Positions 13,350-28,600 of a stretch of 64,000 bases of DNA are shown here, piece after piece (position 1 is the stretch's first letter; every line of letters starts with the position of its first letter). A model generated the notes under the pieces. The model was not told the origin of the DNA and did not search any database. It saw only the letters and a program-made list of their open reading frames with translations. Origin of the DNA: Punica granatum (taxonomy: Eukaryota > Streptophyta > Magnoliopsida > Myrtales > Lythraceae); assembly GCF_007655135.1 (NCBI RefSeq), contig NC_045128.1:39569885-39633884 (forward strand), given 5' to 3'. Both the position numbers and the translations under genes were made by a program.

Positions 13350-14111
13350 AGCCAACGAGGAAGTTACAAGAGAAGGTCGAAGTTTCATTGGTTCAACTTC
13401 GGAGGGCTAAGATGAATTTATTACTACCGTGAAATAAGTATTTAGGGCACGTGCATGTGTAATTTCTCTTGATTGTTATGAATCTTTCCATTAAGATGTA
13501 ACAGCATAAAATAGGCAGGCTAGCTCGTGTAAAATGCATGTACAGGACTTCTGAATTTGAAAAAGGAATACTTCATCGTACCTCGATCAGATACAATCCA
13601 CCTAATCTATAGGAACATGGGAACCAAAAGACCCGAAACAAGCATGTTACACTTCTGAATCTCGGCGATGATTTCTTGAAGCAATCTTCAAGGAGCTCGG
13701 GCGTGTCAAATATTCATCTTCACCAGTCTTCCACTATCCTTTGTGACCCTAAGTGCAACAAAATCAGTATTTCGACTGGAAACCAAAGCAAGGATGGCTC
13801 TATTTCCCAATCCTATACAAGCCTCCATGATATGACTTGATCAAGTGTGGAGGTGGATGGAGAATGAAAGGAAACAGGATTTCATCATCAGCTGGGAAAT
13901 TCGAACATCTGCAAGACAAGATCTCTTCTGCCCCCAACTTGATCTCTGCAATTCTTTAAATCCCTCAGCAGCAAAGATATGGAAGCCTCAACAACCCTGC
14001 AGAGACCATATAAAAGAATGATATGATTACAGGGCTCATGCAGCAATGCTACAAAAAGAAAACCCGAATTAGCAAAATATCCTCACCAGAGATACAAGAC
14101 ATTCAGTTGTA
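13350..14111. other. Convergent intergenic region
   Basis: This lies between the LecRK stop and the NUDX23 stop, so it holds both 3' UTRs. No extra open frame with recognisable content was found. Confidence 0.6.
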
Positions 14112-15900
14112 TCAAGACTGCAAATGATGATCAAGAGTATAGGCATGGATATCAGAAGGACTTGAGCCAGGTCTGTCAAGAAAAGATTAAAGAAATCAGT
14201 CCTATATGAATTCGCGAGACACAAAAAGGAGAGAACTCGAAGCATGAGAACATGCCTTGATTAAAAAGCAAACCATACTGAGAGTCGTACATTTTATTGA
14301 TGGTACCATAATGGAATCTAGGCCGTCCAACCTTAACATCTTCTATATACTGCAATGCAAAGGACAAGGAGTTGAGCATCTGACCATGGTGTAGTGCTAA
14401 CACGTGGACATGACACTATGGTGTTATTTCGACGTACATACCAATTTCAAGGTGACCAAAATAGAAGAAAACGACAAAGAATCAAAAGGAATATCATCAA
14501 GGGCAAAGAGACGGCAATCTGATGATTCTGGACCAGGTGAGAAGTGAGGCTTCCGCATCTTGGCCAAGAACATTATGTAAGTCTGCCACAGAAAAAGCTC
14601 CATCAAGAAGGCATTGATGGCTCAATATATGACTATAAAAGAAAAGCTCATCTCTTACTTGCCCGATAAGAGGGATGTCAAGTTGTGCGAAAGGTGAAAG
14701 CACCTCCACATCTGCACCCGATTCTTCCCAAGTTTCCCTAATCGCCCCTTCAGCAGCTGACTCTCCAATTTCCATATAACCAGCTGGAAGAGTCCTATTT
14801 CATTAGGTCGACATGGCAATGCCAAACTTTTGTTATCTTGAGTTGTAAAGATTGAAGTCCTTCCATAGTCTATGGACGATGGGATACCATCCAATTGTGA
14901 CGGTAAGAATGATGGAGAAATACACATACCAAAGGCCATAAGAAGGTTCAATGTTCCTCTTGCAAAGAAGGACCTTGTTATCATGTTCAATGACGCAACC
15001 CACAACCTAAGAAAACCGAAAAGCATGTTACCTCAAACTGTCGCTGGTACAAACAGAAACAGTCAAGATCCAAAAGCATCTACCATTTTTGGGTTCTGAT
15101 AAGCGATTTTCCCACAAAGAGTGCATATAGCTCTCATCCTCTCCTCTCCATCAGGTATTTCATGCTTGGTCGGCCCACCGCACCACTGGCAAAATTTGAT
15201 CTTTTTCACAATGCCCTGTACACGACTACATCGATTACTATGCAACACTATAAGATGCACATAAGTTTATTGCAAACACATTTTCTTGCCTTCTTTTTCC
15301 TTTGTTCTCATTGTAAAACAAAAGAAGCCAACACACAAACCGAAAGTAGCTCGAACTTCAGTTATGAGAGTTCTGTTATACATAGCGATCCATTTGACCT
15401 CCGGAAAAAGGGAAAGCTGATAAATTGAGTCGCTATGAGAATCCATGGATTCACAAACAGCATAAGGAGTCCGGAATCCGAGATACAACCATGAATATTT
15501 AAGAACTACATTGATTTCTGCTTCAGAATTTTCAATTGTAATTCAACCAATCCACAAAATCACATGAAAGTTAGCTTAGCATCAGACATGAAGGCAGATC
15601 ATCGAACTACTACAGCGATTCGACATGAAGAACCAAATGAAGTTCAGAATCGGGAGGACTCACAGGGGACTGCACAGAGACCGGTGGGGTGCTGCTCTCC
15701 GAGTTTGACTCGGACCGAGTGGCATAAACTCGGATTGCTCTCAGACAACGTCTTGTCCTCACCGACGGTGCGGGGAACTGAGCGGAGGCTGTGAAGCAGC
15801 GAGGTGGCGACCTGGTGACGGGGACTGACGCGGCGGAAAAACCGGAGGCGGTGGCGCAGGGTCTTCTCCAGCAAGCCAGGGCTTGAATCGCCTTTAGCAT
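14112..15900 (-). CDS. NUDX23: Nudix hydrolase 23, chloroplastic (FAD pyrophosphatase)
   Basis: Seven exons on the minus strand: 15900-15664, 15215-15084, 15006-14930, 14794-14659, 14582-14442, 14349-14291, 14172-14112, giving 280 aa, the length I recall for Arabidopsis NUDX23. Residues 1-79 form a Ser/Arg-rich transit-peptide-like N-terminus. A zinc ribbon follows (Cys88, 91, 110, 113; [18 protein letters not shown]). The Nudix box spans 154-176, with Glu160, the Arg168-Glu169 pair, Glu172 and Glu173, matching GX5EX7REUXEEXGU. The family hydrolyses FAD to FMN and AMP in plastids. The exon 1 donor is chosen for its GTGAGT consensus; a weaker in-phase site 27 bases further on (after TTG at 15637) would add nine residues. 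The exon 6 donor (AAAT/GTACGA) is weak and gives Ile where I would expect Arg after TINK. It is convergent with LecRK. Confidence 0.93.
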
Positions 15901-16873
15901 TACCGACATCTCAGCATTTGAATCTTCGACAGAGCGCACTGGGGCCAAATTTCGGAGATTTTCCGGCGGAAAGGAGAACAGAAGCTCCGGTCTGCTCAAT
16001 CAAGTCGCCGCCGGGGGTGGGGAGAGGTCTGTGACGCCAAGTTCGATGACAGCAAGCGAGTTGAATATCCACCACCCGGAGCTGGAGCGCGTGGAGTACA
16101 CGCGGGAGCGGAGAAGGCTTTGGGCCCTCCATCGGGTTGGTTGGAGAGCCCGCGCAGTAAAAGTCTGTCGAAGAGAACATGTTTGCAAATATATGATTAG
16201 AGAGTGTCCAACTGCAAATAATGTCTCGGTTGAGTCGTGTTTAATGGAGAAAATTCACGATACGATAGCTTTACCTATTAAAGTGATGCACACCGAAGAA
16301 AAATATGTTCAACTGGATAATTGGTGAAATCTTACCACTCCGTCCACGAATGAGCAAAGTCGTGTAGGTTCTAAGATCCGATATTTTTGCCAAAGTTAAC
16401 GAGACAAATGGAAGCGGCTTGAAAAGAGATCGAGAAAGGTAGAAGTAACGGAGTAATATACTGTGCTTCATGTTATTTAAAATAAATTATGTAATCAGAT
16501 ACATGAAAAGCATAATTAGGTGAGCAAAAAAAAAACTACAAGATAATTAATCCGTATAAATATAGTCACCAACTATTTTTATCAGGTTCTGAAAGATTCA
16601 GAATCTCCCAGGACATACGGATGACTTATTCTGGTATTCCTCAAAAACCAAATACAAGCTACGAGAGCTGCTGCAGATCTTCTTTGGCTAGTTTCTGCGG
16701 AATACTTGCTCAGTTTGGAAGCAGCTCGAGCACGTTTTCCCTCGAGTCAGTGATGCAATAAACCAACCATGTGCAGAGTATGCTACTCCAGCTAGCATTT
16801 CCGAGCGCCTCACATTGGCAAAAAAGTTTCCGGGCCCAAAACTTTGTCTAAGAAATTATGTATCTGAATCACG
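15901..16873. other. Spacer between two minus-strand genes
   Basis: The lower part is the NUDX23 5' flank and is GC-rich to about 16160. The upper part should be the 3' UTR of the J-domain gene. Open frames on both strands show no conserved domain. Confidence 0.55.
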
Positions 16874-19221
16874 TCATTCTACGGCAAGTTTGTCGCATAA
16901 AGACTGGTATGCTGCACTGCAGAGCTTGAACTTCTCCTCTGCAACGGCCTGGTGCAGCAAAGTTGAATAATATCAGAATCCAGCACCTGAATACGGGTTA
17001 GAGTGACCCGAGAAAAGAGTACAAACGGTTTTGTACGGTATCAATTATGGCGACAATTCAGCAGTTGTTGTCTGCCTGCATCCATTAATAAGGAAATTCA
17101 ACTAAAAGACTAAAGGTTTGAATTGAGCTCAGAGTACCTTTGAAGAGCCCTGGTGGCGATCAGGGTGCCATTTTAAGGCACAAGCTCGATATCTGAAGTT
17201 TTCGAAAAGGTGAATTTTAATTAAAATGAGAGGTAAAAAGTTGCACAAAATCTTCGACAGGCTTATGCAAGGTCAAAGAATTTTCTGAAAACATAGAAAG
17301 GAAAGGCAACAAATGAAACAGGATTGGATAGAAAACTCACGCATTCTTGACATCTTCGAGTTTAAGAGGGCCCGAAGTGCTCAGCCCGAGGGCCACTCTA
17401 TCTGAAGCCAATTGCAACTCCGAACTGTCAGACTCAGGGGAGAACTCGTATTCGTCATCACTGCAGTCTCTCCAATACCTGTATCCTCGATGGTCGTTGG
17501 ACTGCCTTGTCCAGCTTCTCCAATGAGAATGGGGATTCTCGTCTTCTACAAATGACCAGTAAAAGCACCGTGTCCCACCAAAGGCAGACCTAAAGATCGT
17601 CTCAACATCAATCTCTTCCTCACAGAACTGGAAATCTTCTGCAGAGAAGAGGAAAAAGTATGATGCGGGGAAAGAGACAAGGAACCAAACAAATTAGACA
17701 CTCATTATCTACTTTGTTACATGTATGTTATCTGATGCAATAAGGATTCAGGAAAAGGCTTGAACATCTACCTGCTTTAGCCCCTGGCCTCTTACAAGAT
17801 TTTTAAACAATTTCTGATGAGAATTTTGGTTATACTAGTTGGACTTCATATCAAGATTCACAACAGAGTGGCAAATTATGATATTACTGAAGACAACTAG
17901 AAGTTATTGAAAGGAATCCGGATCCAACAGAACAAGAAGGTGTTTTAAATCGCAATAGATACGGTTTGACCTTTTGCAACTATGAATCAGCTGGTTTACA
18001 TGAATTTAAAAAAAAAAATTCTTATAAGATAAGGAAACTTGCAGCCATGAACATTAAGTAATGGGACTACTGACCACCAAAAATATGCCATTCATGTTTT
18101 GAAACTAATATATCTATGGATGGAAAAGTGCCAGTTAATATATTTGCAGAATTGCAAGTGTCCTTACTTCCACCCCAGCGTTGATTGCTCCGTTTGCCCT
18201 TCCTCTGCCTTTGTGAACCCTTATTAAAATGATTTCCAAACCATGAGCTTCTGCTGGAGAACGGGTCATCCTCATCAGCCTCCTCTTCCCACCTCTAAAA
18301 CAACGCAAAGACAGTGATAATTATCCTATTATAAACTATAATGCAGGAAATAAATAAATAAATAAGCAGAGCAAGCGATTAAATCTTTTTACATTAAGCT
18401 GACTCTTGCAGGCTGAGAAGATTTCTGTGTCTCATCAGAAGCAGGGAATAAGTGCTTTCGAAAGAAGCAAACTCAAACCTTAAATAGAAAGTCCGCATAG
18501 GCATTGACATTACGCAATAAGGATTGCTTCGATTGCATCTTCCGAAACCTTCTCGTATTGTAGTTTGATCTCTGGACATAACCAAATTCCAAATGAAGTA
18601 GTACGCTTCAATCAGAGACGAAATATTCAAAAAAGACAAACCGAAAGGCATATGCTTCAATGCATAAAACTATAGAAAGGGGGCAACATCTGCAAGTATG
18701 AGTAGCCATTGACAACATAATGTGGAAGATTCAAGTGCTTTGCTCATGGCAACTTAAGCTCTCAAAATGTCGCGACGGATCAATCAGCACATCAAATCCC
18801 ATAGTGGTAGAGTATTCGGCTAAAATTTGCAGTAAACCAAGAACTTCCCGAATTTCTTACCTCGATATACAATGAACAACACAATCAAAAGTTGAAATTT
18901 CGAGCTCAATTGCGGCTGAAAACTAAATTCAGAGCCTGCTAAAACACAAATCACAAAACTTGCTTCTCTCTTTGGTTCAATCTAGTGCCCATTTATGAGA
19001 AATGGGCAATACAGCAAATGTTGTTATTATGCAAAGCATATGAATTACGATAAGGAAGATAGCGTTATGCCATTGAGCGAGAGAGAGATAGAGAAGCTTA
19101 CGGATTCCCAGTGGTTGCGCCGTTTACGTTCGAGGACGGGGGTGGAGTGGAAGAACGCAGCCCTGAGATGGGCGCAGGGTCCCCGCGAGCTCGCTACAGC
19201 TGATCTAATGGTGTTGTTCAT
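16874..19221 (-). CDS. J-domain (DnaJ superfamily) protein with C-terminal J-domain
   Basis: Five exons on the minus strand: 19221-19102, 18294-18168, 17638-17341, 17192-17138, 16948-16874, giving 224 aa in one frame. The start is supported by an in-frame TAA directly before the ATG. The N-terminus (HSTPVLERKRRNHWES) is Arg-rich and lacks early acidic residues, which suggests a mitochondrial or plastid presequence. A low-complexity basic/acidic region follows, then a Tyr/Trp/Asp-rich stretch. The C-terminus is the J-domain: LKLEDVKNAYRACALKWHPD with HPD at 191-193, then EEKFKLCSAAYQSL as helix III-like sequence. The domain would stimulate an Hsp70 ATPase. No Gly/Phe or zinc-finger module is present, so it is a class C J-protein. 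I recall At2g42080 as the Arabidopsis neighbour of NUDX23 with this description. The Hsp70 partner is not inferable. Confidence 0.87.
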
Positions 19222-21540
19222 TTACGCCAGCGGAACTGCCACGCCCAACGCAATGGAGGGAACATTCAAGGAGACAAAGAAGGGGGAGAGAGGGAAGGGG
19301 AGAGAGGGAGAGGCGGAGAGTGGAGTGAGGGAGAGGTCAGAGGAGAGGATCGCAGCCTCCCTGAACCTGCGGCCACTGTGTGGTTAGCCCGATGACAGTG
19401 AGTCGACTCGGTGACTCGGCCGCCCCCGCTCCGAGTCTGCTTACGGCGACTCACCGAGACCTCAAGCACCGCAGTTTGGACCTTTGGGGTTCATGAGTTT
19501 GCTGTTATGGGCCTACGAATAAAGCCCAGTTACAGATGGGCTTTTCAGGTGCAGTTCTATAACTTAGGGAGGATGGGGGAATGGCACATTTGGTCCCTAT
19601 ACTTTATAACTGAGCCAACTCAGTCCATAAACATTATATCGGTTCCAATTTCAGCCTATGTACGTTGGCTTTTTCGCGTGTTCTAAGGTTTTTCTCGATC
19701 ACCGTGGATGCCATTAGATGCCATTATGCACCCACATTGCTCACCATGAGAGATTAGGAGCATAGTATCGGATATTATTTTTACTTTAAACCATTTTTTG
19801 GATTGGGTATGTTTCTGGGTTTCCAGATTGGACAATACACTAGTTCATGACTTGGATCATTTTGGTTTAAGGTCAAATTTTGTCTCGCTATGTATTTTCC
19901 AAGAGTATATGAACCTGTGTACTAACGTAGACGCTAATATTAATTAATAATATTCGTTATTTATAAAAAAAAAATTCTCAGTCGAGAATGAGCACTCAGC
20001 TTTGAGGTTTTGAGGCAATTATAGATAAAAGCATTTCACATAGTACTTACCAGTCACTACAACGAGTATTTCTCCTTCTATTATAAGAAATAGGTTCATG
20101 TCATTTTCATTTGGAATTCTTGACTCTATTTGCAGGGTGAAGATGAAACCCTCCTATGCGACTCTAGGATATCTCAGTTGTAATCTAAGTTATAGTGTGA
20201 TTTTACTTTTGCGTATAAGGAACTGAGATATCTCGACCCAATAGGAAAGCATAATTTGACGTTTATAATGTAACGACTAAAAAGTTAATATCCGATATGA
20301 CATAATTGAGGGGCTAGAATAGGCACTAAAATTCAATACAAAGATAGTAAGTTTGATCACAAGAAGGGTGGGAAAGGCTACATTGACCTAATTAGAAAGG
20401 CAAAGTGACCAAAACAGAACGTATATTTTGCTTGAGCCATGCACGTTTCATGCTCTCCGGGTGGATTTTGCGGGGCACGTCGCGATCCGATCGCTACATG
20501 GTCCTCCGGCCGCAGGATGTTATGACCCGTTCTGAGGGTCAACGTGCACTGCGGTAATGGAGCCGAGGACGAGGCGAGAGCAGACAGGTGGCGGTGGATG
20601 CGGCTGTAGGGGAACAAACAGGCTCGCATGTTCGGGTTGACGGAAAGGCTGAGCTGGCAAATCTCTCTTATGTCTCTCTCTCCTCACCTTTATTATTGCA
20701 CACAAGCACCCCCCAAACGTGCTTAAAGTGAATCTCATCTCAAAAGGCTGATCAAAGTTGGGTAATTATCACCTTTTATTGGCACGGGCCTCTTCTTGGA
20801 CCATTTTACCCTTTACAACTTGACACTTTCACCACCACGTTCAAAAAAAATTTAAAAAAAATTGATTGAGGGATTGACTGGACTAACCGATATATGGCAT
20901 AACCATTTCTGCCACCGAAATTCTTCGCAACTAGCCAACTATCCAAAAATTTACTATGAACAACTTATTATTATTGTTCGACAGCAGATGATTATGTTAA
21001 GCTGATGAAGGATGATTGAATCAAATGTTGACGATATTTCTACATTAGTTTTTTGGATGGCATTTTCCTTGCCAATAAATGCATGACCAATTAAAATTTT
21101 ATCAAATATTTACGAGACGGGGCGCGGCTGATAGTGTGTATTCTAATAAGATGAGAACGCCTAGTGAGAAAATCGCATAAGAGAGCCTAGCGAAGGAATA
21201 TTGGGGAAATGCGAGGGGTAGAAAGGTCAAAACAAAAGAGGCAAAAAACCAAAAGTCGAGCCAGCTGTATTCACCATAAAACCTGACTGGTCATAATTTA
21301 GATGATATATGGGGGTGGGGTTGGGGAAGGTAAGGAAGAAGGGAAGGGGAGGATAGAGAGAGAGAGAGAGAGAGAGATGGACTGGACGGACGGCGGGGAT
21401 TGATTGAGTTTTGAGGGGGGACAGCGAATTTGAGGTTTCATTTTCATTTAAGCTGAATTTGGATTTCATTTTCAGGGACTCCGTCTTTCCACTTCCCTTT
21501 TTAAAACAAACAGCGCGGGTAAAGCTCCCCTCGGTCCCTC
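19222..21540. other. Divergent intergenic region between J-protein and actin
   Basis: Holds the promoters of the two divergent genes. 19222-19470 is GC-rich and probably 5' flank of the J-protein. 20440-20760 is a second GC-rich patch with no recognisable gene. The rest is AT-rich. A TTTTTAAAAC block near 21500 is the only TATA-like sequence before the actin leader, and it is weak. Confidence 0.5.
21355..21377. repeat. (AG)n microsatellite upstream of actin
   Basis: A pure AG run in the actin promoter region. GA/CT repeats near transcription starts are common in plant constitutive genes. Confidence 0.85.
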
Positions 21541-21584
21541 TCTCATTCATTCCCCCATTCCCATTCCATTCATTGCTTTCCTCA

Positions 21585-21588
<4 letters not shown>

Positions 21589-21621
<33 letters not shown>

Positions 21622-21628
21622 TGTGTGT
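21589..21628. repeat. (GA)n-(GT)n microsatellite in actin leader
   Basis: A GA run followed by a short GT run, just before the inferred leader-intron donor. It probably lies in the untranslated first exon. Confidence 0.85.
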
Positions 21629-21682
21629 TTGGGAAGGAGGAGAAACGAAGCGTTGATCTCGTCGTTCTCCATCGTTCAAAAG

Positions 21683-22551
21683 GTACGGTTTCGTTCGAAC
21701 TCGACGATCGCAACAGCCTCCGTCAACCTTCTGAGGTGCAGATTCTGAATGCTTTTCAGTTCATTTCGTTCCGTCCAGTTTGATCGTCCTTTCACCGGAT
21801 CACGTTTCAGCTTTTATGTGTGAACGTGATTCGGAATGCGGTCGTGAGCTTTGTCGTTGTTTTGGCGTTCATTTATTCGGGATGATCGTGATCGCGCGGA
21901 GCTGATACTATAGTTTTGGATGTCTTCAGCTGATCAATCGCGATCCGGCATGGAAATGTGATTTATGAATTAGGATCTGAATTTTCTGTTCTTAAAATTT
22001 TGAGGATGCGTTATCAGATTGCGTTGCATGTTCTTCTCGTCCTGTCATTATCCTTCTTCAGCTCGGGTTGGACATTTTCCAGTGCTGTTTGATAGCGATT
22101 CTACAAATTATATGAACATATTTTTTTATCAAGGTTCTATTTCAATCGTTTTCCAGCAGAACATCGCAGATAATGATCATGGAACTTCTCCTGTGATTAT
22201 TCCAGCGTCGAACTTGGACTCTGGTCGAAATTGATTCTGCTTGTCTTTCTAATTTCAATTGCATGATATTGCTGTCTAAGCGCTTGCAATCCCATAGCAT
22301 GCACTTTCACGATGAGTTTTAAACTATTAAAGTAGAGGTGGTCACGGCCAGCATAAGATGGACGAATGTGTTTGCCGAACGCCATGTAGAATGTTTCTCT
22401 CTGTTATTGCATGTTCTGTTTGCTTCTTTACTGATTGTAAAAATTTGCTGGCAGTGAAGCTTCATCCGCTGAAGACATAGTTTGCCACACAAAGGATTGT
22501 TTTGGGGCAACATCTTCTATTTTAACAAACACATTCTTGAGTTTTCTGCAG
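21683..22551 (+). other. Actin 5' UTR leader intron
   Basis: The donor AAAAG/GTACGG and acceptor TTTTCTGCAG/CAAAC bracket T-rich sequence. The acceptor leaves 13 untranslated bases before the actin ATG. A leader intron about 10-15 bases upstream of the ATG is a known, conserved feature of plant actin genes and often enhances expression. The boundaries are inferred from consensus only. Confidence 0.75.
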
Positions 22552-22564
22552 CAAACATTAAAAC

Positions 22565-24741
<2,177 letters not shown>

Positions 24742-25608
24742 TCGGAGCAAGCGGGAACTTGAAAACAAAATCTATACCGAACCTTCGTTCTCCATTTTTT
24801 TTCTTCCCCTTACTTTTAACTATGGAAAATGATTTTATTTGCAGAGTATTTTTCATTCTGATTCTTTTGTGCTGGTGTGGCATTGATGGAGGCGCAAATT
24901 ATGCTTATGATTCATTTTTCTTCTCTTTATTACACCATTCTTATGATAGAAAGAGCTTTGGTTTATTATTACATTTTGGCTTCCAAAGATATGATGATTG
25001 ACTCTTCTCGAGAAGTCAACTCTGACCGCTATCCATGTTCACTCGTATCATAGAGATGATGATTAGCAATTGTTAGGTAATTAGTTATGATCGGGCACCG
25101 TTGGGCTTCAAATACGCGAAAGCCCAGCCAAGCTTTTTTTTTTTTTTAATTACAAGGAAAGTTTACAGGTTCATTACAATAAAATAAAATTTTTAAATAT
25201 CTAATAAAGAGCACGGGTAGTCCCAATCCAGTTTTCCTACCAAACTAAAACCGATACCAACGGAAAACTCTGCAAGACAGATTATCAAACAAAATCCACC
25301 ACCCATAATCTCATGTCGAAGTTAATACATTTGTGAATAAAGTTACGGGAATAATCCCATCTTTACATATATGAAGTGTCATTGACAGACTCACCGAGGC
25401 CATGAAGCAGTGAGCCTGAGACCTTGCCTTTGATTGAGCAGTTAAACTACAGGAAAAAGAGAGGGTGAGGGCGTGTTAAGCAAATTTGTAAGCTGATGAG
25501 AACCCAATTTCTTCATGAGAATGCATAGGTCAAGAGTCATACTGAGGGTAAAACTTCCTACCAGCTATTAGATATCCTTGCTCTGCTTTCGGGCTCCATG
25601 GCATGCCA
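24742..25608. other. Convergent intergenic region actin/POLD2
   Basis: Contains the 3' UTRs of actin (plus) and POLD2 (minus). No additional coding sequence is supported. Confidence 0.6.
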
Positions 25609-28600
25609 CTACGAGCTAAATCGAGCCTCAAAACTGAGGATACTACACTCGAGATTACTCGCGTTTACCTGCAAACCGGGAAAAAGCTCAAACCTGAAGA
25701 TATGTGGTTAAGAAGAACCTTCTTATCCAAACTTCGTACGCAGACTATAAATTGTAATTATTAGCTGGACGCATATGAAAATCATGAGATGAGTCTGTCA
25801 GACATCAATTATTGTCCACAAAATCAGTTTCTGCAAGTTTGGATGGGAAGTTTCAAATTTGCCACACACTCGTAGAAAACAATTACTGATCATGCCAGAT
25901 GCAAATAGATGTACCAATCACAAATTTCCAGTACAGAACCAAGAAAGGAAAACTTACCATAACTGCAACTCCCGTTTCACCAAATTTAGGAATGCAAATG
26001 AGTCGAACTAGCTGCCCTTCTGATCCTGCATGAATAAATTATCATTTAATGCACCAACTACAACTCAATTTGCGCTAATACCCACAAGTCATCAGTTTTA
26101 AGAGAAAATACCTTTTATTAGTCGCGTCTCGTATCTATCTTGATTACCAACAAAATAGACATGAGGGCAGCTCTCAACGAGGAAGGGATCTCTATCAGTG
26201 AAAGGATAACACCCTGAAAAGCCACGACTAATGATGTCAACCATTAATAATTTTTTAGAAATAATTAATAATCTCTTCTTGTTATAAAAAAGCTCACTAA
26301 ATTTTAAAAATCTCATAGCCAGATCTGGTTAATATAAGAGCATATTCAGAGAGAAAATTGCAAGAACTCAAAGTAATGAAGAGAAATATTTACCGAGAGT
26401 GTTTGGTGCTGTTGGTGCCAGATGCCTCCACCTTAATGTCCTCTCCATAAACTCCAGCTTATCTTTAGCCTCTGAATACTTCTGAAGGTCATGAATATTC
26501 TGACCTGATGTTCCAAGAAATCTAGAGAAAGACAGCCCTTCAATGTCAGGACATATCTAGTTCACACAAATGCCATGAGAAATTGAGAATATATGAATGT
26601 CTTACCTGACACCATCGAGGTCAAAGCAGTGAGGATTTGGACATGATCTAAAAGTGTTATAAGCAGCTGAACTTGGGAAGAGGCATGTATGCAGAGGCTG
26701 AAGAATAAGCAAAATTAGCTAGTTGTAACTAAAATAAAGCAAGTATAAAAACATAAACATATCATTGCTTGTAACAAACCATTTGAGGCAAGGAAAAGTT
26801 TGCTGGGTCATTGGGTCCTGGCATGATGTCCAGAGGCAAACCTGCAGCAATCTTTATTTGGGTAAAAACAATTTAGTTTTTCTTTTTCTTGATAGGGGAA
26901 GGGAAGAGAAGACACTTCTTCAGAAAAAGAGTTGACGAGGACCTGTGTTAACATCATATCCAGCTCTTTGATGGGCTCGGATAACCTCGACTGATCAGTA
27001 GAAGCCAGATTCTGCTAAAAATAAACAGCATCAACCTCCAGAGGCAGATTATTAAAGCAATTAAATCAAAATCATCAAATGACTGGTTTCACTCCCTAAA
27101 AGGTATGAAGAAGCAAAACAATTTCTGAATTTCATATACAAATTCCTTCTCGTTGCATAAACAAATGCAATTCTTACAAGAAAAGCCAAATCAACAATTT
27201 CATCATGGTGGAAGATATATTAATTCATCATCCTACAGTAAATGCAAGCAGGAGTCACTGTCCTCTTGTTTCAAGAATTGAACTTCAATCATTATTGAAC
27301 TGCAAGGACTTTTTTCTCAAATTTTTATTGCAAGGAAGAAAAGCAAACTTTGACAGACTAATAGCTCTACAATTTAAAATCTAATTCAAAATGGTAGTCA
27401 ATAAACCTTTCCACTGTATATTGGAAACAGGAATGAACGACATACCTGTTTGTTCAGAAGTTCACGGGGAATTTCAACAGAGTTTCCAGCAATGACCAGG
27501 TGGACTATTTTCGCTGCCATCTCTTGTGCCTATAAGCAGACACATTACAATATGATGAAAAACTATTTTGCTCATTATGCTGCAATGAAGCTAAAATGTT
27601 AATGAGGGAAAAGAAAAGCAGCCGGGACCTTCTTATCCCCTAAGTGTCCTGTTATATGATCAATGAAAAGCTGAAACTCCAGAGGATTAGAAGCACCGCT
27701 GCCCACGTTAACTCCGGAAACTAGAACAACATATTTGTCTGCTCCTGTTTGAAGCCAACAAAAATATGCCACATACAATCACTGTTAAAAAAATGCCAAT
27801 ATCCAAATATATATGATAAGCGCATTTCTTCATTGTGCGTACATTGATAAAACTACAATACAAGAGAACCTATGAAGTTATAATGGATCATTCCCGTATA
27901 AAGAAATGCAACCTTACATTAAGGAAATATTCAAGAAAAGTATATCAAACTACTAAATAAATCCTCATGAAGATTGAGAGAAAAATTATGAAAGAAAAGA
28001 CAGGGAATCAATGGCTGCACCTGATTTAAGGGGCATCTCCAACTGAGGTGGTAGGCCTGCTTCTAGGACATCCTCAACATGGAAGTCACCATTGCCTGTT
28101 TCCCTCCCAAGCAAAGCGACAACAATGCCTGCACAAGGTAAATACCAAATCAGGAAAAATTTAGCAGCTGGTGATATCCTTGTATCATAATGTCATTTTC
28201 AGCGGTCCTAACAATCTAAATGTGGAAAATATGAGAAAGCTACTTTTCTCATTTACCTAATGATGTTAGGATGGGCAGGGACTTCTCTACTCCAGCAGAA
28301 TAATGAAATATCTTTTGTGATTGGAGCAAAAAAATTGCCAAATACATGTACTACCAGCAAAGAGGGATACCTGTTACATAGACGGAAGGCGTAAGAACAG
28401 AACCTCCGAGTTTTACTCTACCACTTTCATCTTCAAAAATCAGATAATCATCTTGGTGCATAAAATTGTGGGGCCTTACAATCGGAGTTGCAGATCTCTG
28501 CATATTGCAATTGCATTGAACAGCCTAACTGTGAGCAACAATCAACTGGCATAGTAGATAACATATGCAACATAAAGACTCACCTCCTTAGAGTACTCAT

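Noticed and set aside
18995..19387. 130-codon plus-strand open frame
   Set aside because: It is antisense to exon 1 of the J-domain gene and has only low-complexity Glu/Arg sequence.
21227..21679. 150-codon minus-strand open frame over the actin leader
   Set aside because: Its sequence is the translation of the CT/GA microsatellites; it overlaps the actin promoter and leader.
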